This document shows positions 24,221 through 33,896 of a stretch of DNA of 64,000 nucleotides, piece after piece. The notes below the pieces were generated by a model, which made no database searches, was not told the DNA's origin, and saw only the letters and a program-made list of their open reading frames with translations. The stretch spans positions 1,922,001 through 1,986,000 of the forward strand of contig NZ_AP024110.1 of assembly GCF_019703875.1 (NCBI RefSeq). Reading direction: 5' to 3'. The stretch's first letter is position 1. Each line of letters starts with the position of its first letter. This stretch comes from Methyloradius palustris (lineage in GTDB: Bacteria > Pseudomonadota > Gammaproteobacteria > Burkholderiales > Methylophilaceae). A program made the translations under genes and the position numbers.

Positions 24221-26010
24221 TGAAACGCATCGCACTTCTGGGTATGCCCAATACGGGCAAATCCACCTTGTTCAATCGCCTCAGCGGCGCCTCTGCTCGC
24301 GTTGGCAATTGGCCTGGCATCACTGTAGACCTAATGAGCGTGAAGATTTTGCTCGGCGGCCACATAGTAGAGCTGGTTGATTTACCCGGCATCTATGACC
24401 TTGCGGGTTACTCTGAAGATGAAGAAGTCGTCCGCCAGTTCCTCACCACCACGCACGTTGATTTGGTGATGATCGTACTGAATAGTTCACAGATCGACCG
24501 TCAGCTATCACTTGCCCTGCAACTTGCCGAACTCGGGCTACCATCTTTGTTACTACTCAACATGAGTGATGAATCGAAACGTGCTGGTATCACGATCAAC
24601 ACCGAAAAAATGGCCGAAAAACTGCTGATGCCTGTCATGCAGATTAGTGCGAAATATGGCAACAGCTGCAACGAAGCCCTGCAAACTGCAGCAAAGCTAA
24701 TCGCAAAAACAGAACAACATGACTTGCCAAAAATGTCTGCACTCCAACTGAAAACAGACGAAAAACTGGCTGAAGAGATGGACAGTATCGTTAAGTCTTG
24801 TGTTGAAATGCCTTTGCAACTGACTAATCAAGTCACGAACAGGATAGACAAGGTACTGCTACATCACTGGTTTGGCTTGCCACTGTTCTTCGTCGCGATG
24901 TTTTTACTATTTCAGGTGATTTTCACGGTAGGCACACCTTTGCAAGAAGCTGTTGCTTGGGTACTTGATTTAGTACGCGCCGATATACTGGAGCCCATAT
25001 TAGCCCATGCACCAGTATGGCTACATGGACTATTGCTAGATGGCGTGTATAGCGGCGTCAGCACGGTTGCTGCCTTCATCCCGATTATCATCCTGTTCTT
25101 TCTCATCATGACCATGGTAGAAGACAGTGGCTATCTCTCCCGCGCTGCATTCCTGATGGATGCACTCATGGCAAAAATCGGCCTTGATGGCCGTGGTTTT
25201 GTGATGATGCTGATGGGGTTTGGCTGTAACGTACCAGCGCTGATGGGCACACGCGTCATGCGTTCACGCGGCATGCGCCTGCTTACCATGCTGGTGATCC
25301 CCTTATCTCTCTGCTCTGCCCGCCTGCAAGTCTTTTTATTCATGACAGCTACCCTGTTCACCGCCAAACAAGCGCCTGTTGTATTGTTCGCGCTGTATAT
25401 GGTGAGCTTTGCCACAATATTCCTCACTGCCATCATCTACAAAGGTCACTATAAAACCTCTGAGCCCTTTGTACTGGAGTTGCCGCCATATCGCTTTCCT
25501 ACCCCCAACCAGATATTGTTGCGTGGTTGGAATGAAGCGCGCCACTTTTTAAACCGTGCCAGCAAATTCATCATCATCGGCGTGGTCTTGGTCTGGGCGC
25601 TGACTAACTTCCCAAGCGGAGTGCCTACTGCTAGTGATGCCACTTATGCAGGTATGATCGGCCAGTTCTTTGCACCTGTATTAAACCCTATAGGTATTGA
25701 TACCCAACTCGCTATCGCGCTGATTTTTGGTTTTGTCGCCAAAGAGATTGTAGTAGGGTCGCTAGCTGTGATTTATGGACTACAGGGCGATGCCTTGATG
25801 CACATGATGGCACAGCATCTTGACTGGGTGCAGGGCATGAGTTTCATGCTATTCACCCTGATTTATACACCCTGTCTGTCAACTATTGCTACCCTACGTA
25901 CTGAGTCAAAAAGCACGGGGTTCATGTTTCTATCGATTGCTTGGTCGTTAGTGCTTGCTTGGGTGGTGAGTTTTATTTTCTACCAGAGTGCGCGGGCGCT
26001 TGGGTTTTAA
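24220..26010 (+). CDS. feoB: Ferrous iron transporter FeoB (short form)
   Basis: Inner-membrane Fe(II) importer with an N-terminal GTPase. G1 is GMPNTGKST (7-15), G3 is DLPG (about 52-55), and the GDI-like helical part runs to about 200. The membrane part carries the two gate motifs, including EDSGYLSRAAFLMD and MGFGCNVPALMGTR with a conserved Cys, and a second FGFVAKEIVVG gate near 505-515. It is 596 residues, shorter than E. coli FeoB (773). The canonical G1 reads GNPNxGKT/S, and here position 2 is Met. No feoC follows. Convergent with the DUF486 gene. Confidence 0.96.
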   Translation: MKRIALLGMPNTGKSTLFNRLSGASARVGNWPGITVDLMSVKILLGGHIVELVDLPGIYDLAGYSEDEEVVRQFLTTTHVDLVMIVLNSSQIDRQLSLALQLAELGLPSLLLLNMSDESKRAGITINTEKMAEKLLMPVMQISAKYGNSCNEALQTAAKLIAKTEQHDLPKMSALQLKTDEKLAEEMDSIVKSCVEMPLQLTNQVTNRIDKVLLHHWFGLPLFFVAMFLLFQVIFTVGTPLQEAVAWVLDLVRADILEPILAHAPVWLHGLLLDGVYSGVSTVAAFIPIIILFFLIMTMVEDSGYLSRAAFLMDALMAKIGLDGRGFVMMLMGFGCNVPALMGTRVMRSRGMRLLTMLVIPLSLCSARLQVFLFMTATLFTAKQAPVVLFALYMVSFATIFLTAIIYKGHYKTSEPFVLELPPYRFPTPNQILLRGWNEARHFLNRASKFIIIGVVLVWALTNFPSGVPTASDATYAGMIGQFFAPVLNPIGIDTQLAIALIFGFVAKEIVVGSLAVIYGLQGDALMHMMAQHLDWVQGMSFMLFTLIYTPCLSTIATLRTESKSTGFMFLSIAWSLVLAWVVSFIFYQSARALGF

Positions 26011-26041
26011 TACCAGCGTTTTAATATATTAGTAGGTTAAA

Positions 26042-26386
26042 TCAAACGCCTCTAAACATAAAATAAACCGCACCCATCAGGCATAAGCCAGCCCAGAGAA
26101 AATCAAGCTTAAGTGGCTGATGCATGTAGAAAACAGCGAATGGAAGAAATACCGAGAGCGTGATCACTTCTTGCAATATCTTCAATTGCGCCAGCGATAA
26201 AACGGTAAATCCCATACGGTTTGCAGGCACCTGAAACATATACTCTGCCAAGGCAATCACCCAACTCAACAGCGCTGCAATATACCAAGGTTTGTCGTTA
26301 AGATTTCTTAAATGCGCATACCAGGCGAATGTCATAAAGACATTAGAGATTGCCAGCAGAATGACGGTTTTGAGGACGACTGGCAT
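26042..26386 (-). CDS. DUF486 small multidrug-resistance-like membrane protein
   Basis: A 114-residue protein with four hydrophobic segments (about 5-20, 33-50, 68-87, 93-112). The stretch FMTFAWYAHLRN and the central AEYMFQVPANRMG match the DUF486 family of the drug/metabolite transporter superfamily. No substrate is known. It is convergent with feoB, 31 bases away, and lies 18 bases downstream of glnB on the same strand. Confidence 0.85.
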   Translation of the reverse strand: MPVVLKTVILLAISNVFMTFAWYAHLRNLNDKPWYIAALLSWVIALAEYMFQVPANRMGFTVLSLAQLKILQEVITLSVFLPFAVFYMHQPLKLDFLWAGLCLMGAVYFMFRGV

Positions 26387-26404
26387 GCGATTATTTACCT
26401 CGAT

Positions 26405-26743
26405 TTAAACTGCTTCTTCGCCCGTTTCACCAGTACGAATACGTACGACTTGCTCGACAGGGAATACAAAAATCTTACCATCGCCAATCTTGCCTGTACG
26501 CGCTGAACGGATTATTGCGTCCATCGCGGTTTCAAGCAGGCTATCGGCCACAATCAGTTCAATCTTGATCTTTGGCAAGAAATCAACGATGTATTCTGAA
26601 CCACGGTAAAGTTCTGTATGGCCTTTTTGGCGACCAAAACCTTTTACTTCAGTGACGGTTAAACCATTCACACCAATTTCGGACAATGCTTCGCGCACTT
26701 CATCCAGCTTAAATGGTTTGATGATTGTTTCAATTTTTTTCAT
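26405..26743 (-). CDS. glnB: Nitrogen regulatory protein P-II
   Basis: Signal protein that integrates 2-oxoglutarate, ATP/ADP and glutamine and controls nitrogen targets. The 112-residue trimer subunit has the T-loop with the uridylylation site Tyr51 in YRGSEYIVDF, the N-terminal MKKIETIIKPFKLDEVREAL and the C-terminal IRTGETGEEAV signatures. It follows nadE on the same strand with 30 bases between. This nadE-glnB order is common in proteobacteria and places a nitrogen sensor with a glutamine-dependent enzyme. The glnK name is possible; no amtB is adjacent, which favours glnB. Confidence 0.93.
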   Translation of the reverse strand: MKKIETIIKPFKLDEVREALSEIGVNGLTVTEVKGFGRQKGHTELYRGSEYIVDFLPKIKIELIVADSLLETAMDAIIRSARTGKIGDGKIFVFPVEQVVRIRTGETGEEAV

Positions 26744-26773
26744 GGTGCACTCTTCCTCAAATTTTTTAATTAT

Positions 26774-28405
26774 TTAGTATTTAAACGCAAACTTTGACGT
26801 AATCGGGTGACGTCTATCCTTACCAAAACCGCGCTGTGTAATTCTAACCCCAACTGGCGCTTGCCGCCGCTTGTATTCATTGCGATCTATCAATGTCGTT
26901 ACCCTGATGACATCTTGCAAGCGATAACCCAGCGCGACAATATCCGCATGGCTACTATCATGCTCAACATACGCCTCCATAATAGCATCGAGCACTTCAT
27001 ACGGCGGTAGACTATCCTGATCGGTTTGCCCGTGACGCAATTCGGCAGTAGGTGCCCGCAAGATAATACGTTCAGGAATCACAGCCGAAATATTATTACG
27101 ATATTTCGCCAAACGATAGACCAGTGTTTTCGGTACATCTTTCAGCAATGAAAAACCGCCAGCCATGTCACCATAAAGTGTAGAGTAACCCACTGCCATT
27201 TCGCTTTTATTACCAGTAGTCAGCACTATGCTTCCAAATTTGTTGGATAGTGCCATGAGCAACATGCCACGTATGCGTGCCTGCAGGTTTTCTTCCGCGG
27301 TATCAAATGGCAGGCCTGCAAACTCATCTGCCAAGGTAGCCCTGAAACCATCAAATAATGGCTTGATCGGCAGTTCAGTATATTCAACGCCCAAGCCATG
27401 CGCCATTTGGGCGGCATCGGTAATACTAATATCCGCAGTAAATTCAGATGGCATCATTACTGCACGTACTTTATCTGCGCCCAGCGCATCGACCGCAATC
27501 GCCATGGTCAGTGCTGAATCTATGCCGCCAGATAATCCCAGTACGACACTGGGGAAGCCATTTTTATGGATGTAGTCTCGCAGGCCTACACTCAGGGCTT
27601 GATAAACCGAGGCATCGATGGAGAGTTCTGGAACTATATTAGCTGGCTGAGGATTGACCCGATTCTTTTGGCTGGTATCAATCTCAACCAAGGCAAACGC
27701 TTCATCAAATGCGGGCAGTTGCTGTACCAACACACCATCTCTATCCAGCACAAATGAGCCACCATCGAATACGAGTTCATCTTGCCCGCCCACCAGATTG
27801 GCATAGACAATAGGCAATCCTGTTTCAGCTACACGGCTGGCAGCCACCTCGTGGCGCGAAGCCTGTTTATCCATGTGATAAGGCGAGGCATTGAGCACCA
27901 GAAGTGCTTCAGCACCAGCTTGCTTGGAGAGTTTGGCAGGGGCAGCCTCCCAAACATCGGCACAAATCAACACACCAAATTTCACACCTTGATGCTCAAT
28001 CACTAAGGCATCGTTACCCGTCGCAAAATAACGCACTTCATCAAATACGCTGTGATTGGGCAAAATATGTTTGTGGTAAGTCGCCACCACTTTTCCGGCT
28101 TGCAATACCGAAGCAGCGTTGTAGCAGTTACCGTGTTCTTTATGTGGATGCCCAACCAGAACGGTAATATCAGGCAATGCGGCAGCGAGTCTCTGTAGCT
28201 CGATTTCACATACTTGCAAGAAATCGTCGCGTAGCAGTAAGTCTTCAGGAGGGTAGCCACACAGGCTGAGTTCGGGAGTGATTAGCAGGCTAGCATTTGA
28301 TTTTGCAGCCTGCATGGCACTGGCCAGTATTTTTGCGCTGTTGCCAGACATATCACCAACTGTGCAGTTGATTTGGGCAATTGCCAGTCGAATCGACTCA
28401 CTCAT
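26774..28405 (-). CDS. nadE: Glutamine-dependent NAD+ synthetase
   Basis: Amidates nicotinic acid adenine dinucleotide to NAD, last step of NAD synthesis. The N-terminal nitrilase-type glutaminase domain shows the Glu45-Lys112-Cys148 triad (TPELSLCGYPP, YHKHILPN, VLICADVWE). The C-terminal synthetase domain has the P-loop SGGIDS (292-297) and later TTGNKSEMAVGYSTLYGDMAG. The 543-residue length fits the two-domain type. Transcribed toward glnB. Confidence 0.97.
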   Translation of the reverse strand: MSESIRLAIAQINCTVGDMSGNSAKILASAMQAAKSNASLLITPELSLCGYPPEDLLLRDDFLQVCEIELQRLAAALPDITVLVGHPHKEHGNCYNAASVLQAGKVVATYHKHILPNHSVFDEVRYFATGNDALVIEHQGVKFGVLICADVWEAAPAKLSKQAGAEALLVLNASPYHMDKQASRHEVAASRVAETGLPIVYANLVGGQDELVFDGGSFVLDRDGVLVQQLPAFDEAFALVEIDTSQKNRVNPQPANIVPELSIDASVYQALSVGLRDYIHKNGFPSVVLGLSGGIDSALTMAIAVDALGADKVRAVMMPSEFTADISITDAAQMAHGLGVEYTELPIKPLFDGFRATLADEFAGLPFDTAEENLQARIRGMLLMALSNKFGSIVLTTGNKSEMAVGYSTLYGDMAGGFSLLKDVPKTLVYRLAKYRNNISAVIPERIILRAPTAELRHGQTDQDSLPPYEVLDAIMEAYVEHDSSHADIVALGYRLQDVIRVTTLIDRNEYKRRQAPVGVRITQRGFGKDRRHPITSKFAFKY

Positions 28406-28431
28406 AATATTCGTAAGCCCTGTGCCATTAT

Positions 28432-29376
28432 TTAATAGCTACCACCAGCATCTTTAATCAATTTAACGATGTCGGCATTGCCCGCTTTTAAGGCATAGAC
28501 CAAAGCGGTTAGGCCATACTGATCTTTTGCTTTCACATTAGCACCGTGGTCGAGCAGATACTTCACCAAATCGCTATCTGTATTGCTCACAGCCAGTTGA
28601 AGGATGGGCGTACCTTCAGAATCTTTGTGATTCACATCAGCGCCTTTTTCAATCAGGGCTTTAGTTGCCTTACTCGCAGATTTTTTAACTGCCCAAGTCA
28701 AAGCAGTCCATTCAGATTTATCTTGGTCTTCTAGCTTAGCGCCTCTGTCCAGCAAAGCATAGATGGCAGGGACTTGATCAGACCTTGCGGCATACATTAA
28801 CGCTGTAAGGCCAAATCGGTCACGGGTTGATATGTCTGCGCCATTGGATATCAAGGTATTAATAGTGGAGACATCTCCATTTTTAGCCGCATACATCAGC
28901 ACGCTTTTGCCATCATCACTTTTCACGTTGGCATCTATACCGTGTTTAAGTAGCAAGTCCACGACCTCTGAATAGCCAGAAGTAGAAGCCATGCCTAATG
29001 CGCTCCATCCTGATTCATCGCGAACTTTAGGGTCTGCACCTTTATCCAGTAGCACCCTCACCGTGGCGATGTAATTCTTCTTGGCGGCAAACATCAATGC
29101 AGTCCAGCCACCGCTGTCTTTGGCATTGATATCAGCACCTTTGTTGATGAGCGCCAATGCAACATCGGCTTTATCTTTGCGCGCTGCATACATGAGGGCA
29201 GTAATGCCGTCGGCATCCTTTGTATTCGGATTAGTACCACTGTTCAATAAGGCGTTGACTGTAGATAGATCACCTTTTGCTGCCGCTGTCAGCAGGTAAG
29301 GAATATCGGCGGCCTGTGCGACAGGCAACATAGTCGCCAACATTAACAAACTTACTAGATAAAATTTACGCAACAT
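28432..29376 (-). CDS. Exported ankyrin-repeat protein
   Basis: 314 residues with a signal peptide (MLRKFYLVSLLMLATMLPVAQA, split here only by the cleavage site after AQA) followed by about eight to nine ankyrin repeats. Each repeat has the GxTALMYAAR/K core and the LLxxGAD turn, spaced 33 residues. I start at the ATG preceded by AGGA six bases upstream; the frame extends 11 codons farther but lacks such a site. Probably periplasmic, a protein-binding scaffold. It follows sucD by 16 bases. A second, smaller exported ankyrin protein is encoded at 37.6 kb. Confidence 0.85.
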   Translation of the reverse strand: MLRKFYLVSLLMLATMLPVAQAADIPYLLTAAAKGDLSTVNALLNSGTNPNTKDADGITALMYAARKDKADVALALINKGADINAKDSGGWTALMFAAKKNYIATVRVLLDKGADPKVRDESGWSALGMASTSGYSEVVDLLLKHGIDANVKSDDGKSVLMYAAKNGDVSTINTLISNGADISTRDRFGLTALMYAARSDQVPAIYALLDRGAKLEDQDKSEWTALTWAVKKSASKATKALIEKGADVNHKDSEGTPILQLAVSNTDSDLVKYLLDHGANVKAKDQYGLTALVYALKAGNADIVKLIKDAGGSY

Positions 29377-29392
29377 GTTGTTCCTGTCTTGA

Positions 29393-30283
29393 TTATTTGT
29401 GGCTAACAATAGCCGCTTTTATTGCTGCCTGCACTGCTTCACCCAAGCCAGCTGGGGAACTTGCAACGATCACGCCTGCATTTTCCAGCGCACGGATTTT
29501 GTCTTCTGCCTTGCCGCTACCACCAGAGATGATAGCACCCGCATGGCCCATGCGCTTGCCTGCTGGCGCAGTCTGGCCTGCAATATAACCAGCCACAGGC
29601 TTAGTGACATGATGGCGGATGTAATCAGCGGCCGCTTCTTCATCGCTACCGCCAATTTCGCCCACCATGATAATGGCTTCCGTTTCGCTATCAGCCTCAA
29701 ACATCTGCAGACATTCAATAAAGTTAAGACCTTTGATTGGGTCGCCACCAATGCCCACACAGGTGGACTGACCCAGCCCCAGCGCCGTTGTCTGGTGCAC
29801 TGCCTCATAGGTGAGGGTGCCCGAGCGAGAAACAATACCAATCTTCCCGCGCAGATGAATATTGCCAGGCATGATGCCAATTTTGCATTCATCTGGGGTA
29901 ATCACACCAGGGCAATTGGGACCAACCATATTGACGCCATTCACTTTTAAAGCCGCTTTCACATTGAGCATATCCAGTACGGGGATGCCTTCGGTGATGC
30001 AGACAATCAAGGCAATCCCTGCATCGCATGCTTCGAGTATCGAATCCGCTGCAAATGCGGGTGGTACATAAATCACAGTAGCATTAGCAGCAGTTTCTCG
30101 CACTGCCTCACGTACAGTATTAAAAACGGGCAGATCCAGATGCCGTTGACCGCCTTTGCCCGGTGTTACACCACCCACCATTTTGGTGCCGTAAGCAATC
30201 GCCTGCTCGGAGTGAAATGTGCCCTGCTTGCCGGTAAATCCCTGGCAAATCACTTTTGTATTCTTATCAACCAATATACTCAT
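29393..30283 (-). CDS. sucD: Succinyl-CoA ligase (ADP-forming) subunit alpha
   Basis: TCA-cycle enzyme making succinate and ATP from succinyl-CoA. The CoA-binding Rossmann region VICQGFTGKQGTFHSEQAI (about 10-28) and the active-site phosphohistidine region GRMGHAGAIISGG near 240-256 (His about 246) are present. The length of 296 is normal. It begins 1 base after the sucC stop and is certainly co-transcribed. Confidence 0.97.
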   Translation of the reverse strand: MSILVDKNTKVICQGFTGKQGTFHSEQAIAYGTKMVGGVTPGKGGQRHLDLPVFNTVREAVRETAANATVIYVPPAFAADSILEACDAGIALIVCITEGIPVLDMLNVKAALKVNGVNMVGPNCPGVITPDECKIGIMPGNIHLRGKIGIVSRSGTLTYEAVHQTTALGLGQSTCVGIGGDPIKGLNFIECLQMFEADSETEAIIMVGEIGGSDEEAAADYIRHHVTKPVAGYIAGQTAPAGKRMGHAGAIISGGSGKAEDKIRALENAGVIVASSPAGLGEAVQAAIKAAIVSHK

Positions 30284-30284
30284 A

Positions 30285-31463
30285 CTAAACTTTCACTGCC
30301 GTATTCTTCACTGAGTTAACAGCCTGCTTTGCTGCATCGGTCAGGCCATCTGCCGAGATGATTGATAACCCGCTTTCGCTGAGCATTTTTCTACCAAGCT
30401 CAACATTGGTGCCCTCAAGACGTACGATAACGGGGATCTTGATTCCGACTTCTTTCACAGCTGTGATGATGCCTTCGGCAATAATGTCGCAGCGCATGAT
30501 GCCGCCAAAGATATTGACCAGAATAGCTTTAACGTTATTGTCAGCCAGAATAATCTTGAAAGCTTTAGCCACTGTTTCTGCTGTTGCGCCACCACCCACA
30601 TCAAGAAAGTTTGCAGGCATGCCGCCGTGCAGCTTGATCAGGTCCATGGTCGCCATCGCCAAGCCTGCGCCATTGACCATACAGCCGATGTTACCGTTCA
30701 ATGCAATATAGTTAAGCCCTGCAGCATGTGCCACGGCCTCTTTTGCGTCGTCCTGACTCCAGTCACGCTGCTCGGCAAGGGCTTTCTGGCGATAGAGTGC
30801 GTTGTCGTCCACACTCATCTTGCAATCCAACGCAACCAAAGTGCCAGTGGTTGTAACAACCAAAGGATTGATTTCAAGCAGCGCAAGGTCATTCTCTTTA
30901 AACAGGCGGTATAGCCCTTTAGCCAACTTGGTAAAGGCACCTATCTGCTCGCCCGCAAGACCTAATGCAAAGGCAATATTGCGTGCCTGGAAATCCACCA
31001 AACCATTTAATGGATCACAGATTTCTCTCAGGATTTTCTCAGGGCTAACCTGGGCAATTTCTTCAATATCCATGCCGCCAGCAGCAGAAGCAACAAACAC
31101 AACGCGCTCTAGGCTGCGATCAACCAGTAATGAAATATATAGCTCGCGCGCAATCGGTAAAGTCTCTTCCACCAATACCTGATTCACCATCTGGCCATCT
31201 GGCGCATTTTGGTAAGTGACGAGTGGTTTACCCAGTAAATTCTCTGCAATTGTTTTTGCATCAATCGCAGACTTAACGACCTTAACGCCGCCTGCCTTGC
31301 CACGACCACCCGCATGGATTTGCGCCTTGACCACCCAGGCATCGCCACCAATCAAACTGGTAGCATCGCTGGCTAACTCTGGCGTATTGGCGACTTGGCC
31401 TTTAGGGACGACCAAACCATAGTGTTGCAGCAATTGTTTGGCTTGAAACTCGTGCAAATTCAT
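30285..31463 (-). CDS. sucC: Succinyl-CoA ligase subunit beta
   Basis: Partner of SucD, with an ATP-grasp nucleotide site. N-terminal MNLHEFQAKQLLQHYGL, glycine-rich KAQIHAGGRGKAGGVKVV (about 46-63), and the C-terminal NIFGGIMRCDIIAEGI (about 321-336) are family hallmarks. 392 residues, standard. It is divergent from serB, with about 125 bases between the start codons for both promoters. Confidence 0.97.
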   Translation of the reverse strand: MNLHEFQAKQLLQHYGLVVPKGQVANTPELASDATSLIGGDAWVVKAQIHAGGRGKAGGVKVVKSAIDAKTIAENLLGKPLVTYQNAPDGQMVNQVLVEETLPIARELYISLLVDRSLERVVFVASAAGGMDIEEIAQVSPEKILREICDPLNGLVDFQARNIAFALGLAGEQIGAFTKLAKGLYRLFKENDLALLEINPLVVTTTGTLVALDCKMSVDDNALYRQKALAEQRDWSQDDAKEAVAHAAGLNYIALNGNIGCMVNGAGLAMATMDLIKLHGGMPANFLDVGGGATAETVAKAFKIILADNNVKAILVNIFGGIMRCDIIAEGIITAVKEVGIKIPVIVRLEGTNVELGRKMLSESGLSIISADGLTDAAKQAVNSVKNTAVKV

Positions 31464-31588
31464 TGGTGTGCTTTAATCAGTAGCTAATCGCTCATTTTCG
31501 CTGAAATAGCCTAATTACGCCAGCTTTGGTGACATTTGGCCCTGCTATCAGCGTGTATAATGCTCGTTTTGTGCTTAACTCATCCACT

Positions 31589-32452
31589 ATGCGTCTTGTC
31601 ATCCAAGAGTCGTCACTTTCAGCGCCATCATTTTCAGGCACAGCACTCAGCGAAATACAGCAATTGAGCCAAAGTAGCGCCTCATTTGTTAAGTTGGCTG
31701 GTCATGCTTATTATTTGCCGCTGCAAAGCCAACCAGATACAACGCAGATCAGCCAGTATTGCCAAAGCCATGCGCTTGATTACGCGGTGGTTGCAGACAA
31801 TCACACGCTGCAGAACATAGGATTGGCAGTGATGGACATGGATTCCACACTGATCAATATTGAATGCATTGATGAGATCGCCGACATGATGGGCATCAAG
31901 CCGCAAGTCGCTGAGATCACCGAAAGCGCCATGCGTGGTGAGATTCAATTTGAAGAAAGCCTGCGCCGCCGAGTTAGTTTACTAAAAGGCCTGAATGCAT
32001 CTGCTTTACAGCGTGTGATTGATGAGCGCCTGCAACTCAACCCAGGTGCAGAAGCATGGATTACCTCCTGCAAACAACACAACATCAAAACTATGCTGGT
32101 CTCTGGCGGCTTTGATTTTTTCGCGGATTACCTTAAAAACCTGCTCGGGCTGGATTACGCTCACTCAAATTCGCTAGAAATCATTGATGGCAAGCTCACA
32201 GGGCAAGTTTTAGGTAAAGTGGTGGATGCGCAAGCGAAAGCGGATTTTTTAATCCAGGCTAGAAACCAACTAGGCTTGAATCAGTCGCAAGTGATAGCTA
32301 TTGGTGATGGCGCAAATGACCTAAAAATGATGGCAGAAGCCGCTGCGGGTATCGCCTACCACGCCAAGCCAGTAGTGCAACAACAGGCCACTTATGCGCT
32401 CAACCATAGCGGCCTAGATGGTATTATTCACTTATTTAGCATCCACAGTTAA
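31589..32452 (+). CDS. serB: Phosphoserine phosphatase
   Basis: HAD-superfamily phosphatase, last step of serine synthesis. The nucleophile motif is AVMDMDSTLIN with Asp83 and Asp85. Motif II lies in MLVSGGFDFFADYL, and motif III/IV in KADFLI...IGDGANDLKMMAEAAAG. Residues 1-75 are the shorter N-terminal region seen in many SerB proteins. The frame runs 21 codons farther upstream, but MRLVIQESS is the better start: 287 residues. Confidence 0.94.
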   Translation: MRLVIQESSLSAPSFSGTALSEIQQLSQSSASFVKLAGHAYYLPLQSQPDTTQISQYCQSHALDYAVVADNHTLQNIGLAVMDMDSTLINIECIDEIADMMGIKPQVAEITESAMRGEIQFEESLRRRVSLLKGLNASALQRVIDERLQLNPGAEAWITSCKQHNIKTMLVSGGFDFFADYLKNLLGLDYAHSNSLEIIDGKLTGQVLGKVVDAQAKADFLIQARNQLGLNQSQVIAIGDGANDLKMMAEAAAGIAYHAKPVVQQQATYALNHSGLDGIIHLFSIHS

Positions 32453-32461
32453 AGGAAAACC

Positions 32462-33052
32462 ATGTCTCTGAATTCGATTAAACACCTCTTACTATCAGCA
32501 GTTGCGGCGTTAAGCCTCTCACTCAGCATCAGCGCCATGTCTGCGCCACTGCCAGTGGTGGAAATCAAAACGAATATGGGCACTATCCTTGTTGAGCTCA
32601 ACAGCCAGCGCGCACCAGTCACCGTCGCAAATTTCTTGCAGTATGTTAAAGACAAGCAATACGACAACACGATTTTTCACCGTGTGATTTCAGGGTTCAT
32701 GATTCAGGGTGGTGGTTTTACCAAAGACTTGGTCGAAAAACCAACACGCTCCCCAATCAAAAATGAAGCTGACAATGGCCTGACCAACTCAATCGGTGCT
32801 ATCGCAATGGCTCGCACGGGTGACCCGCAATCAGCCACGGCACAGTTTTACATCAACGTTGCCAACAATGTTTCATTGGATTACACAGAAGCTTCTGACC
32901 GTGGTTGGGGTTATGCAGTGTTTGGCAAGGTAGTACAGGGCATGGATGTAGTGCTGAAGATTTCTAAATTACCTACCGACCCAAGCGACACGCCATTGCA
33001 AACAGTCGTCATTCAGTCGATTACCTTGAAAGACACGCCAGAAAAGAAATAG
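32462..33052 (+). CDS. ppiA: Periplasmic peptidyl-prolyl cis-trans isomerase, cyclophilin type
   Basis: Accelerates proline isomerisation in envelope proteins. A signal peptide (about 1-28, ending SAMSAP) is followed by a cyclophilin domain. Core motifs are FHRVISGFMIQGGGF (about 74-88), AMARTGDPQSATAQFYINVANN (split at 20; the QSATAQFYIN part is diagnostic), and GYAVFGKVVQGMDVV. The catalytic Arg is in FHRV. It lies 9 bases after serB. The symbol is assigned from the signal peptide; ppiB homologues without one are cytoplasmic. Confidence 0.9.
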   Translation: MSLNSIKHLLLSAVAALSLSLSISAMSAPLPVVEIKTNMGTILVELNSQRAPVTVANFLQYVKDKQYDNTIFHRVISGFMIQGGGFTKDLVEKPTRSPIKNEADNGLTNSIGAIAMARTGDPQSATAQFYINVANNVSLDYTEASDRGWGYAVFGKVVQGMDVVLKISKLPTDPSDTPLQTVVIQSITLKDTPEKK

Positions 33053-33061
33053 CTTGAAACG

Positions 33062-33877
33062 CTAAACCAGAGCTGCAAGTTCAGGTTCACTAAAGCCCGC
33101 TGCACGCCGCGCTTCAAGATTAAAAGGGCCGCGCAGTTTCGGCGCTTCATATTGAACGGTCAAACTGGCATAAGTGCTCACTGGTTCAAGCCCACGCTGC
33201 TCACACAGCCAGTTATACCAATGATTACCGATTGCTACATGGCCGATTTCATCGCGCAAAATAATATCCAGAATACTGGCTGCGGCCATGTCGCCAGCTT
33301 GTGCCAGTTTGGCGCGTAAAGGCGGTGAGGCATCCAGTCCTCGCGCTTCCATAGTTCTAGGAACAAGTGCCATACGCGCCAGTACGTCATCTTCGGTTTT
33401 TTGCACCATTTCCCATAGGCTGTTGTGGCCAGGGAAATCACCATATTCATATCCCTGGCTTTGCAAGTGCTGGTTGAGCAATGTGAAGTGTAGTGCCTCT
33501 TCTTGCGCAACTTTTAGCCAGTCAACGTAATACTGTGCTGGCATCTCGGTGAAGCGCCATATTGCATCCAGCGCAAGGTTGATCGCATTGAATTCAATAT
33601 GTGCGAGAGCGTGAATCAAAATAGCGCGGCCAGCAGGCGTATTCATGGCGCGGCGCTTTACTGATAATGGTGGCACAAGCTCTGGCTTATCAGGTCGGCC
33701 TGGAACTGAACCATACATACTTGCCTGTAATTGGGCGTGAGACTCAAGCTGGAATTCACCTGTTGCCCAAGCATTGGCCAAGGCTGCAACAGCTTCTGCT
33801 TTTTCAGTCGCAGGCTGCATACTCAGGCAAAAAAGGGCAGCCTGTCGGAGCTCCATTACATCATCAGGCAAACTCAT
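33062..33877 (-). CDS. DUF455 ferritin-like protein
   Basis: 271-residue, mostly helical protein. The motifs HALAHIEFNAINLALDA (about 100-116), WLKVAQEEALHFTLL (about 130-144) and LRDEIGHVAIGNHWYNW supply the Glu/His residues of a di-metal ferritin-like site, characteristic of the DUF455 family. The biochemical role is unknown; possibly an oxidoreductase or metal store. No signal peptide. Convergent with the cyclophilin gene, 9 bases apart. Confidence 0.85.
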   Translation of the reverse strand: MSLPDDVMELRQAALFCLSMQPATEKAEAVAALANAWATGEFQLESHAQLQASMYGSVPGRPDKPELVPPLSVKRRAMNTPAGRAILIHALAHIEFNAINLALDAIWRFTEMPAQYYVDWLKVAQEEALHFTLLNQHLQSQGYEYGDFPGHNSLWEMVQKTEDDVLARMALVPRTMEARGLDASPPLRAKLAQAGDMAAASILDIILRDEIGHVAIGNHWYNWLCEQRGLEPVSTYASLTVQYEAPKLRGPFNLEARRAAGFSEPELAALV

Positions 33878-33896
33878 ATGAACCCAAGAGATTCTT

